Source of the DNA: JAVVUJ01 sp964582545
Lineage (GTDB): Bacteria; Bacillota; Clostridia; Peptostreptococcales; Anaerovoracaceae
Assembly (NCBI GenBank): GCA_964582545.1
Contig: CAZOSB010000049.1
Location: 1-12,054 of the forward strand
DNA: 12,054 bases
Direction of reading: 5' to 3'
Numbering within the stretch: the stretch's first letter is position 1; each line of letters opens with the position of its first letter. Below are positions 6,253 through 12,054 of this stretch, piece by piece. Both the position numbers and the translations under genes were made by a program. A model generated the notes under the pieces. It ran no database searches, was not told the DNA's origin, and saw nothing but the letters and a program-made list of their open reading frames with translations.

Positions 6253-6462
6253 TCACCTGTGTGCTTCGATACATTTTGGGGGACAAAGCATCGTACAACT
6301 GCCACAGCCGATGTAGTCACTGCTGATTTTTTGCCCCTTAAAGGTAAGCGGAAAACCTCCAAGGGAAAACGGATCACGATACAGCTTGTGGTCACGGCTT
6401 TTAAGCTCGAAGTCGTAGTCAAACACCTCTCCCTTGAAGCGGTAAAGCACAAAAGAGTGCAT
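6253..6462 (-). pseudogene. C-terminal fragment of a 4Fe-4S (ferredoxin-tailed) protein
   Basis: A 69-residue frame with the segment YDFELKSRDHKLYRDPFSLG, then GGFPLTF, then the cluster-binding motif CGSCTMLCPPKC (C-x2-C-x3-C-x3-C). This looks like the end of an iron-sulfur protein. I recall similar tails on pyridoxamine-phosphate-oxidase-like flavoproteins of anaerobes, but other hosts are possible. Only one of the usual two cluster motifs is present, and the N-terminal domain is missing. The ATG at 6462 has no clear ribosome binding site, so I read it as an internal codon exposed by the deletion. It adjoins the macrodomain fragment, which suggests a former operon. Confidence 0.55.
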
Positions 6463-6501
6463 CGGTAAAAGTTAACATTTACATGGTGGTAAAAAACCGG
6501 A

Positions 6502-6530
6502 TTGAATTTGGTCGTATAAAGCCGTATAAT
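6502..6530 (+). promoter_or_regulatory. Sigma-A promoter of the first VOC gene
   Basis: TTGAAT (6502-6507), 17 bases and a perfect TATAAT (6525-6530). Transcription would begin near 6537, leaving a ~110-base leader before the ATG at 6647. Confidence 0.7.
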
Positions 6531-6646
6531 GTAATTAGCACATTGATTTTCGCTTTTCTTTTGCGTGTTGCAGATATGCAGGGGAAAGCGCAGAGAGTTT
6601 TAATATTTTGTGACTGGAAGAAAAATGATTATTGGAGGGTGAGAAG

Positions 6647-7009
6647 ATGATAACAGGATACTACTGCACAAACATTTTTTCTGAGCAAGCGAAAGAACTT
6701 ATTGAGTTTTATAGGCAAACATTAGAAATACCCTTTATTAAAACCGATGATGACGATTCAAATGGGGTTTATCTTGGCTTTATAGAAAACGCACCCACTC
6801 TTTGTATATGGGATTGCAAAAAATATAATATACAGCCAACTGGACATCAATCCTTTGTATTTCAAACAAAAACTCTTGATTTGACAATAGAATGGTTGAA
6901 GAAAAAAGGGCTTTCATTGTCTGAAGCCGTTAGGCACGATTGGGGAACTTATGAGGTTCGCCTAAGCGATATTGACGGAAACGAGATAGTGATAACTGAG
7001 TTTGTGTGA
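6647..7009 (+). CDS. VOC-family protein (glyoxalase/bleomycin-resistance fold)
   Basis: A 120-residue cytosolic protein with two beta-alpha-beta-beta-beta units of the vicinal oxygen chelate fold. The first half holds CTNIFSEQAKELIEFYRQTL, an alpha helix with the FY-x-x-x-L pattern of the family. The second half holds HQSFVFQTKTLDLTIEWLKKKG and ends in the strand DIDGNEIVITEFV, where DxDGNxI is the classic VOC close. Members include glyoxalase I, dioxygenases and drug-binding resistance proteins; which of these this is cannot be told, because the metal ligands are not well defined here. The start is the ATG at 6647, 8 bases after GGAGG, rather than the TTG at 6632. A promoter lies ~115 bases upstream. 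A second, different VOC gene follows. Confidence 0.85.
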   Translation: MITGYYCTNIFSEQAKELIEFYRQTLEIPFIKTDDDDSNGVYLGFIENAPTLCIWDCKKYNIQPTGHQSFVFQTKTLDLTIEWLKKKGLSLSEAVRHDWGTYEVRLSDIDGNEIVITEFV

Positions 7010-7065
7010 TAGATGGTTTCTGTTTATAGGGAGATTATGGACAAACCCTGTATTATACCCAAGCA

Positions 7066-7125
7066 TTGCTGAAATAGAAATTGATATATAATAGGTTGGT
7101 TCGTCTTAAGGAGAAAAGACGAACC
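7066..7125 (+). promoter_or_regulatory. Candidate promoter and 5' stem-loop before the second VOC gene
   Basis: A perfect TATAAT at 7087-7092 follows TTGCTG at 7066-7071, with a short 15-base spacer, so the promoter is weak or uses another -35. The expected start (~7099) coincides with a perfect 10-bp hairpin: GGTTCGTCTT at 7098-7107, loop AAGGAGAA, AAGACGAACC at 7116-7125. This could instead be a terminator of the first VOC gene, but only GTTTC follows, not a T-run. Confidence 0.45.
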
Positions 7126-7162
7126 GTTTCAAATCATTTGTGGAATGTGAGGTATCATATTT

Positions 7163-7561
7163 ATGGCGCTTAATCTTGTAGGTTGGAATGTTGTTTTAGA
7201 TTCTAATAATGCGGACAAATTGTCTGCATTTTATGAAAAACTACTTGGTTGGACGAGGTTTCCGGGCGAAGAATTTACGGTTTTAGCAAACATAACACAA
7301 GAGGGATTTCCGACATGGATTACATTTCAACAAGTGGATGATTATGTTCCACCTGTTTGGCCTGCAACGCTTAATGAACAACAGCAGATGGCACATTTAG
7401 ACTTTCATGTTGAAAACGTGCAGGAAAGTGTAGAATATGCCCTATCTTGTGGTGCAATCATATCCGATATCCAATTCGATGATGGTTGGCGAGTGATGAT
7501 AGATCCTGCAGGACATCCTTTCTGCCTATTGCCGCCACCGCCTTGGATGAGCGAAGGTTAA
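7163..7561 (+). CDS. VOC-family protein (glyoxalase-like)
   Basis: A 132-residue cytosolic protein of the same fold superfamily as its neighbour but not a close copy. The first module runs WNVVLDSNNADKLSAFYEKL-LGW. The second has HLDFHVENVQESVEYALSCG and ends DPAGHPFCLLPPPPW, which resembles the glyoxalase_6-type subfamily; H in HLDFHV and in DPAGHPF are candidate ligands. The ATG at 7163 has GTGAGG ten bases upstream, an acceptable though distant site. Its leader contains a strong hairpin with a ribosome-binding-site-like loop. The function could be binding or conversion of a small toxic molecule; no pathway is shown by the context. Confidence 0.85.
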   Translation: MALNLVGWNVVLDSNNADKLSAFYEKLLGWTRFPGEEFTVLANITQEGFPTWITFQQVDDYVPPVWPATLNEQQQMAHLDFHVENVQESVEYALSCGAIISDIQFDDGWRVMIDPAGHPFCLLPPPPWMSEG

Positions 7562-7601
7562 GGCTACGAAAGAGGTTCTTTAGTTTGGAAAAAAGGGCTT
7601 G

Positions 7602-7646
7602 AATACTGATGTTCGGCTATTTTAGACCATGACAGAACATCAGTAT
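7602..7646. repeat. Perfect 13-bp inverted repeat downstream of the second VOC gene
   Basis: AATACTGATGTTC (7602-7614) and GAACATCAGTATT (7634-7646) are exact reverse complements around a 19-base loop. It starts 40 bases after the VOC stop. The next bases are TTGACAC rather than a T-run, so it is a poor intrinsic terminator but a strong mRNA 3' structure. Confidence 0.55.
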
Positions 7647-8080
7647 TTGACACTGTACATATCTATTGTTTTTAATTAAAATTTCTTACAACTACATGGG
7701 TATGTGGTGTTTTATACCTTAAGATTTTGCGCCGGATGGTTATTATTGTCTTAACCTTCCAAGGGTTTAATACATCCATGCGCCAAGATCTGCTCCGAGA
7801 GATAATGAGCACAGAGATATTGCTACAAACAAATTGAAAATAAGAAAAACAATTAAATAATGCACATTATGAGCATCCATTTACCCTGCTGATTATCGCT
7901 TTGCCATTCGATGTTAGCTGGGTAATCTTCATCTCATAATATAACGATACCTATGTTTGATTTCACCATAAAAATTTGTTTTAATAGCATCGGTGCTATC
8001 CAGTTCTTTTTGGGCAATGTGCCTTTCATTTTCTATTCCTTTATGGTAGACTTAGGCTCAAGAGTTTAGCAGATTTTTGT
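7647..8080. other. Mostly empty intergenic stretch with weak open frames
   Basis: I see no convincing gene here. Besides the 37-codon frame listed separately, a minus-strand frame at about 7936-8034 starts with ATG after AAAGGAATAG and encodes 32 residues. An overlapping startless frame ends YGEIKHRYRYIMR. Neither resembles a family I know. The stretch may be the worn remains of an older gene. Confidence 0.4.
7767..7880 (-). CDS. Possible small membrane peptide
   Basis: A 37-residue frame, MDAHNVHYLIVFLIFNLFVA then ISLCSLSLGADLGAWMY. It has one strongly hydrophobic segment (~residues 8-28) suited to a membrane helix. The only upstream purine-rich stretch is CAGGG, three bases before the ATG, a poor binding site, and no promoter is evident. 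It may be chance or a gene relic. Confidence 0.2.
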   Translation of the reverse strand: MDAHNVHYLIVFLIFNLFVAISLCSLSLGADLGAWMY

Positions 8081-8110
8081 CTGACATTTTTGGCTCAAAC
8101 CTTTTATAAT
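8081..8110 (+). promoter_or_regulatory. Promoter of the YkvA/DUF1232 gene
   Basis: CTGACA (8081-8086), 18 bases and a perfect TATAAT (8105-8110). The transcript would start near 8117, which supports translation from the ATG at 8138 rather than from any codon at 8090. Confidence 0.6.
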
Positions 8111-8137
8111 AAAAAGAGGGGTTCGGTGGAAACTGAT

Positions 8138-8506
8138 ATGAACATCAAAGAACGAGCAAAACAACTGAAAGCCGATATTCCTGCTGTTTTCCTTGCAATG
8201 AAGCGAAAAGAAACACCAATACTTGCAAAAATTCTTGCAGGAGTAACGGTGGGTTATGCCCTGTCACCCATTGACCTAATACCAGATTTTATTCCTGTAC
8301 TTGGACTTCTTGACGATGTGATTATTCTTCCGGCACTTGTTATCATTGTTGTAAAGCTAATCCCCAAAGATGTCTTTGACGATTGTCGCCGCAAAGCCGA
8401 ATTATTGTGGGTAAACGACAAGCCGAAAAAGTGGTATTATGCCATTCCCATTATATTTATTTGGTTACTCATTGTAGGAGTGATTTTTTGGATTAGGGGT
8501 AGTTAA
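8138..8506 (+). CDS. YkvA/DUF1232 family membrane protein
   Basis: A 122-residue protein with the DUF1232 signature GYALSPIDLIPDFIPVLGLL followed by DDVIILP (~residues 43-70), a short amphipathic-to-hydrophobic motif characteristic of the YkvA family. A separate C-terminal membrane helix follows (~residues 100-119, YAIPIIFIWLLIVGVIFW). The N-terminal ~35 residues are charged and helical. The biochemical role of the family is not established. The ATG at 8138 is chosen because the -10 box lies at 8105-8110 and GGTGGAAA precedes it; the longer frame from 8090 would begin upstream of transcription. The 3' end overlaps the last bases of a converging weak frame. Confidence 0.85.
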   Translation: MNIKERAKQLKADIPAVFLAMKRKETPILAKILAGVTVGYALSPIDLIPDFIPVLGLLDDVIILPALVIIVVKLIPKDVFDDCRRKAELLWVNDKPKKWYYAIPIIFIWLLIVGVIFWIRGS

Positions 8507-8793
8507 TTGTAAGGTACCTCAGTATTCGTTACTTGATTGAAAAAGCTTGATATTGCTTCCTTAAGTTGATACCTATCGGGTTCATCTACTGGAACATGAC
8601 AACATCCTTCCAGTACCATGAGCATATATAAATTTTCGGCAATGTCACCTTCAGTTAAAAACGTACACCCGCGCATTTCTTGATGCAAAAACCGATGTGT
8701 GGTGTGCAAAACGGTTATCATGGACAAAAAAGAATAAGATATAAGACAAATCCTTTTCAGGGCTAGAATAAAACTTCGTAACTTTTTAAGCAA
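8503..8793 (-). pseudogene. Unrecognised frame, possible C-terminal remnant of a regulator
   Basis: A 96-codon minus-strand frame that begins only with a TTG and has no ribosome binding site; a stop lies three codons upstream. The second half, EGDIAENLYMLMVLEGCCHV followed by DRYQLKEAISSFFNQ, is helical and loosely recalls the ligand-binding end of TetR-type regulators, but no HTH is encoded upstream in any frame. I cannot assign it with confidence. It converges on the DUF1232 gene and overlaps its stop. It is probably a decayed fragment. Confidence 0.25.
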
Positions 8794-8821
8794 TGATTGT
8801 CACATATATAATAAAAACTGA

Positions 8822-9001
8822 GCGTGTAAATGTCGCAAGGCTCAACTTGTAGAAGAAATCAATTTGCCAGCTGAGTATGAAAAAAAGAAAAATGTCCAAT
8901 TAAATTACTTCCTTCAAGCAGGTATAAAAGGTATTGCTGCCGAAAAATTATGGTACGGGAAACAATGTAAAATATCTATTAAAAAGTATATCAACTTTTA
9001 A
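8822..9001 (+). other. Open frame of 59 codons with no start codon
   Basis: A stop at 8819-8821 is followed by an open frame starting ACKCRKAQLVEEINLPAEYE and ending KQCKISIKKYINF before TAA. Its composition (charged, K/E-rich, amphipathic) looks like real protein, but there is no usable start and no binding site. I do not recognise the family. It is most likely the 3' end of a gene whose front was deleted. Confidence 0.25.
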
Positions 9002-9038
9002 ATTTTAATCATAATCAATCTTTTGGGAGTGTTTACCA

Positions 9039-9912
9039 TCAATAAGTCAATACCTCACAGCAGTTATTTGTTACGAGTACCATACTTTCCCACTGTGCAG
9101 AGGGTTTCCCATCTACGGTATAAACCGTCCAGTTATCCTCTTTGTCTGTGTATATTTTTTCTGTCCCCATGTTAATCATGGGTTCTATTGTAAAAATTAA
9201 TCCTGGTACTAATAACAACCCAGTTCCAGCTTTAGATACATGACTTACCCAAGGATCTTCGTGAAACTTAAGCCCAATACCGTGACCGCCAATTTCTCTA
9301 ACCACAGAATAACCATTTTTTTTTTGCATGATAATTTATCGCTTGTCCGATGTCACCGAGAAAACCCCAAGGACGTACTTGCTGTATACCCAACTCCATA
9401 CACTCCTTGGCTACCTGAACAAGCCTCTTCCTCTCGCTTGATACGCTACCAATTAAAAACATACGGGACGAATCAGAGAAAAAACCATTATACTCAGTTG
9501 AGACATCTACATTAACGATATCCCCATCTTTTAGTATAACTTTTTCAGATGGAATTCCATGGCATACCTGATCGTTTATAGAGGTGCATACACTTTTGGG
9601 ATAACCTTTATAATTTAATGTTGACGGTTTGCCACCAAGCTCTTTGGTTTTATTAAAAACAAGTCTATCTATTTCCTCTGTAGAAATGCCTTCGGAAATA
9701 TAACTGCTGATGAAATCCAATACTTCAATATTGATTTTACTGCTTTCTCGAATCATTTCAATTTGCTGTGTTGTTTTAATCAATTTACGTGAAGGAACAG
9801 AATGCCCCTTTAATTTGTGGCTTTTTATTGTTTCGTCAATTAAGGAATGACACTTTTTATACTTTTGACCACTTCCGCACCAACAGGTATCATTTCTATC
9901 TAATTTATCCAT
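9039..9912 (-). pseudogene. map: Methionine aminopeptidase type I with SEC-C motif, frameshifted
   Basis: This enzyme removes the initiator methionine from new proteins in the cytosol. The start is ATG 9912 (AAGGAG upstream). Residues 7-22 form the zinc-binding SEC-C motif NDTCWCGSGQKYKKCH, which marks a known MAP subtype. The catalytic domain keeps H118 (SINDQVCHGIPS), metal ligands D136 (NVDVS) and D147 (GFFSDSSRM), then histidines of GGHGIGLKFHEDPW, and glutamates of FTIEPMI and SAQWESMVLV. The frame breaks at a run of ten A (minus strand; 9316-9325). As read, translation ends at 9298 after ~204 residues. With nine A it would continue NGYSVVREIGGHGIG to a 290-residue protein of normal length. 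Without the second half two metal ligands and the catalytic histidines are lost. It could be a true mutation, phase variation or slippage, or a sequencing error. It is probably an accessory paralogue, because MAP is essential. Confidence 0.85.
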
Positions 9913-9970
9913 CACGGTTTTCTCCTTATTCTTAAAAATGTCTGACAAAGTTGTAGACAAGATCTATTAG

Positions 9971-9999
9971 ATTATATAAATTAAAACCCGTTTTTGCAA
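9971..9999 (-). promoter_or_regulatory. Promoter of the methionine aminopeptidase gene
   Basis: On the minus strand TTGCAA (9994-9999), 17 bases and a perfect TATAAT (9971-9976). The start near 9964 gives a ~50-base leader before ATG 9912. The gene is thus expressed independently of the lyase gene upstream. Confidence 0.7.
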
Positions 10000-10077
10000 T
10001 GCTTTATTGTTGTATGCATGTCATTCGTTTTACAGACTTATGCCTGAATGGCATTCACTTGATATAGAATTTTGCCG

Positions 10078-11073
10078 CTACACAATGTAAACAATAGACT
10101 TATTGTGAAACCGCCTGCTAATCTCTTCTCTTAAAAATCGCTCTCCATCTTCTCGGTATGATTGTTTGTAACAGTATTTTCCTCTACCACGTCCGGTCAT
10201 CAACTCCTGATGATACAGGGAGTTTTTTTCAGGAAACGCCTGCTCGTTGATGGCACGTTGCACATAACTAAAGGTCATAAATATGATTTCAAATTGGATC
10301 TGCTCTTTTAATTTTGGGGGCAGTTTGTCCGCTAATTGATCTAGCAGCTTTGTATAAATGAACTTCCAACCTTCAATCATTATAACGGGTGCGATGAGAA
10401 TCCCTACTTTGTAGCCAGCCTCATACATATCGTTTAAAGCTTTCATTCGAAAGTTTAAATTACTTGTCCCGATTTCGATATCTTTAATGATCTCTTCTGG
10501 GTTGAGACTCATTCTAAAGATTACTTTGCCCTGATGGTTTAAAGGCAACAAATCTTCAACCATTCCAAACTTGGTGGGAAAAGTAATTGCACCTTTACCA
10601 TACTTTGCAAATTGCTCTATAGTTTCTGGAAGAGATCCGGTGATTTTATTTTCGATAATTAAATCACTGTTACTGCCAATTTCAAATACTTTTTCGCTTT
10701 CAAATGTGGCAGACTTTTTAATGAGCCTTTCCAACATATGTTCATGATTTACAAACACCCTCAAATACGAACACTTATTGTAATTGCACACAAGGTAACA
10801 GTATAAACACATGGCTGGACACCCAGAGGAGGTAAATGGAACTAAATAATCGGAAATCTTAAAGTTATCCACATACTTATGAGTCTTACGTGTACCGATA
10901 ATTAAATATTTTTTCATATCGATAAAGTCTTGATTTGGTCTTGTTCTCAATTCGAAAATATTATTGTGATTTTCAATGGGAATCCATGGAACATCTTTGT
11001 ATTTGAGCATAAGGGACTTGCCCATAGCATATTCTTCTATTTTTGGTTCATAATATATTTTTTCAGGGAACAT
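10078..11073 (-). CDS. splB: Spore photoproduct lyase (radical SAM)
   Basis: This enzyme reverts the UV lesion 5-thyminyl-5,6-dihydrothymine in germinating spores, using a 4Fe-4S cluster and S-adenosylmethionine. The cluster motif is CPAMCLYC (C85, C89, C92), followed by YLVCNYNKCSYLRVFVN. The family's GTSNLNFRMKAL and GYKVGILIAPVIMIEGW segments are present, and the end has GRGRGKYCYK. The length, 331 residues, is normal. ATG 11073 is chosen over ATG 11091 because GGAGG lies six bases before it and the family begins M-x-P-x-K-I-Y-Y-E. At the place of the hydrogen-donating cysteine of Bacillus enzymes (FEASC in my recollection) this protein reads FEIGS, with S134; extra cysteines C96 and C101 are present. 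It stands alone, with no SplA partner next to it. Its presence implies a spore-forming host. Confidence 0.9.
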   Translation of the reverse strand: MFPEKIYYEPKIEEYAMGKSLMLKYKDVPWIPIENHNNIFELRTRPNQDFIDMKKYLIIGTRKTHKYVDNFKISDYLVPFTSSGCPAMCLYCYLVCNYNKCSYLRVFVNHEHMLERLIKKSATFESEKVFEIGSNSDLIIENKITGSLPETIEQFAKYGKGAITFPTKFGMVEDLLPLNHQGKVIFRMSLNPEEIIKDIEIGTSNLNFRMKALNDMYEAGYKVGILIAPVIMIEGWKFIYTKLLDQLADKLPPKLKEQIQFEIIFMTFSYVQRAINEQAFPEKNSLYHQELMTGRGRGKYCYKQSYREDGERFLREEISRRFHNKSIVYIV

Positions 11074-11161
11074 TGGGGACCTCCAATCCATTGGAAATTC
11101 TTTCGCTTTCTACGAATAGCATTTGATTTTTAGATATAATTATGTAAATCTTGTAAGATAG

Positions 11162-11192
11162 TACTATGTTTAAGCATTTAATTTATAATTCT
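11162..11192 (-). promoter_or_regulatory. Possible sporulation (sigma-G-like) promoter of the lyase gene
   Basis: On the minus strand CATAGTA (11162-11168) fits the CATnnTA -10 pattern of sigma-G. AGAATT (11187-11192) lies 18 bases upstream and only loosely fits the -35 box. In Bacillus the spl operon is read by sigma-G. The surroundings are very AT-rich, so a chance match is possible. Confidence 0.25.
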
Positions 11193-11294
11193 TGCAAATT
11201 ATTTGTAATAAAGAGTATAATTTAATGGAAAGAATAGACTAAAGAAAATAACTTAATATTGCATAACAGAATATAACACAATGTATAGAGGAAG

Positions 11295-11684
11295 TTATTT
11301 GAAAAAAATTGCCGATATGAGAAAGTCGCTACCATATTTTTTATTAACAACTAAGCCATTTTCTCCCCAATCCCCAAAACCGGCTTTTACAGCTAGCGGT
11401 CTAAGATCGCCGTATACTGCAAAAACGCCTTTTGTCCATATATTTCTGTAACCATGTTTTTTCAGTAATTTTTTAATCTGTCGTAAATTTGTACGGGAGA
11501 TTCGGTTGACAGCGAAGATGTCCGTGGTTACCTTAAGCAGGTCTTTATAAAACAAAGTACTCTTGCAATAATGGGCAAATAAAATACAGTGAATATCACC
11601 TTTAATTATGATACTGCCGTATAAAATCACTTTGTTCTTTTCTGCAATTTGATAGACTTGTTTCACCAGGGCATTGGTAGCCAT
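11295..11684 (-). pseudogene. N-terminal half of a QueG-like (double 4Fe-4S) protein
   Basis: A 129-residue frame with a good start: AAGGAG six bases before ATG 11684. The C-terminal part, GDLRPLAVKAGFGDWGENGL followed by VVNKKYGSDFLISAIF, matches the core motif of epoxyqueuosine-reductase-related iron-sulfur proteins (LAVRAGLGxxGKN...YGSxxFLGxI as I recall it). Relatives of 250-350 residues continue with two 4Fe-4S motifs, but here a stop follows IFFK and no cysteine cluster appears in any frame before the spore photoproduct lyase gene. The reductase centre is therefore lost. Transcription could still yield a truncated product. Whether the ancestor was true QueG or one of the many related proteins of unknown function cannot be told from this half. 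Confidence 0.6.
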
Positions 11685-11826
11685 AATTTACTCCTTAACT
11701 TTCTATGGATAGCTTTTGCATTTCAAATATATTTATACTTATTGACAAGCGGTGATTTACGAGCACATGGGAGCGGTTGTTTAAATTAACAACTCAACTT
11801 TCCCAGTATAAAAAACTGATTGCACC

Positions 11827-12033
11827 TTGAAAAATAAATATGATTACGCACACAACTGCAATTTCCTTTGCCATACAGGAGGAAGAGCTTTAAAGAAAGT
11901 ATCTAAAATAGATGCTGTCATTTGCTCAGATAAAACAGAACATTCTCCAAGAATTTCTTTTAGGGTTGATAGAATTAGTGAGAGAGATGTTTCACAGATT
12001 TTATTAGGCTCATTAAAACATCTGTGGATTTAG
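11827..12033 (+). pseudogene. Scrap of a P-type ATPase gene
   Basis: The frame contains GGRALKKVSKIDAVICSDKT, which resembles the phosphorylation-site region of P-type cation ATPases (GGxALExLxKvDtvvfDKTGTLT in metal pumps). The acceptor D-K-T is kept but the following GTLT is replaced by EHSP. The later ISERDVSQILLGSLKH recalls the helix that comes after this site. There is no membrane part or nucleotide-binding domain. The TTG at 11827 has no binding site, and the frame stops at 12033. It is too short to be a pump, so I read it as a degraded internal fragment. The match is from memory and tentative. Confidence 0.35.
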
Positions 12034-12054
12034 AGATAGCCATTTGCCTTCGTT

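Noticed and set aside
6252..6452. Upstream 67 codons of the frame that contains the macrodomain start
   Set aside because: They are the out-of-phase shadow of the ferredoxin-like fragment, with S/T/V-rich filler composition.
6259..6468. Plus-strand frame opposite the ferredoxin-like fragment
   Set aside because: It is antisense to a stretch with a clear cysteine motif and shows no features of its own.
8090..8137. Extended N-terminus of the DUF1232 protein
   Set aside because: It includes the -10 box of the gene's own promoter, and the family start fits the ATG at 8138.
10040..10054. ATGCC/GGCAT hairpin after the spore photoproduct lyase gene
   Set aside because: The stem is five pairs with no T-run; not strong enough to call a terminator.

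Overview
The window looks like low-GC Firmicutes DNA, most likely from a spore-forming anaerobe of the Clostridia. The signs are AT-rich intergenic DNA, strong AGGAGG-type ribosome binding sites, a VanR/VanS-type two-component system beside a DUF4368-type serine recombinase tail (usual on clostridial conjugative elements), and a spore photoproduct lyase. No species can be named from the sequence alone.

Positions 1-6040 read entirely on the minus strand and look like the cargo end of an integrative element. Transcription starts near 5727. A 63-residue HTH protein, an OmpR/VanR-type response regulator and a sensor kinase form one tightly packed operon that ends at a hairpin terminator (3692-3731). 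A second operon follows: a 50-residue membrane protein, an ABC ATPase and two ABC-2 permeases, all overlapping or touching. Its promoter region holds five copies of a TTCAC-like motif at an exact 11-bp spacing, the arrangement expected for an OmpR-family regulator. The simplest model is that the kinase senses a membrane-active compound and the phosphorylated regulator switches on the exporter. A 5'-truncated serine recombinase closes the region at the window's left edge.

Positions 5700-6480 are a junction zone. They hold hairpins and a cysteine-rich frame without a start codon. They also hold a relic of two neighbouring genes, a ferredoxin-like C-terminus and the first ~35 codons of a macrodomain ADP-ribose hydrolase, each cut off on its outer side.

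Positions 6480-8510 carry plus-strand accessory genes: two VOC-family (glyoxalase/bleomycin-resistance fold) proteins and a YkvA/DUF1232 membrane protein, each with a candidate promoter. Two hairpins and ~500 bases of mostly non-coding DNA lie between them.

Positions 8500-12054 mix working genes with decay. A SEC-C-tagged methionine aminopeptidase has its own promoter but is frameshifted at a run of ten A. The spore photoproduct lyase is intact. Broken or unrecognised pieces flank them: a QueG-like N-terminal half, a P-type ATPase-like scrap and two orphan frames. The main functional story is the sensor/regulator/exporter module with its small membrane protein and 11-bp operator array. The rest suggests a region repeatedly rearranged by insertion and deletion.
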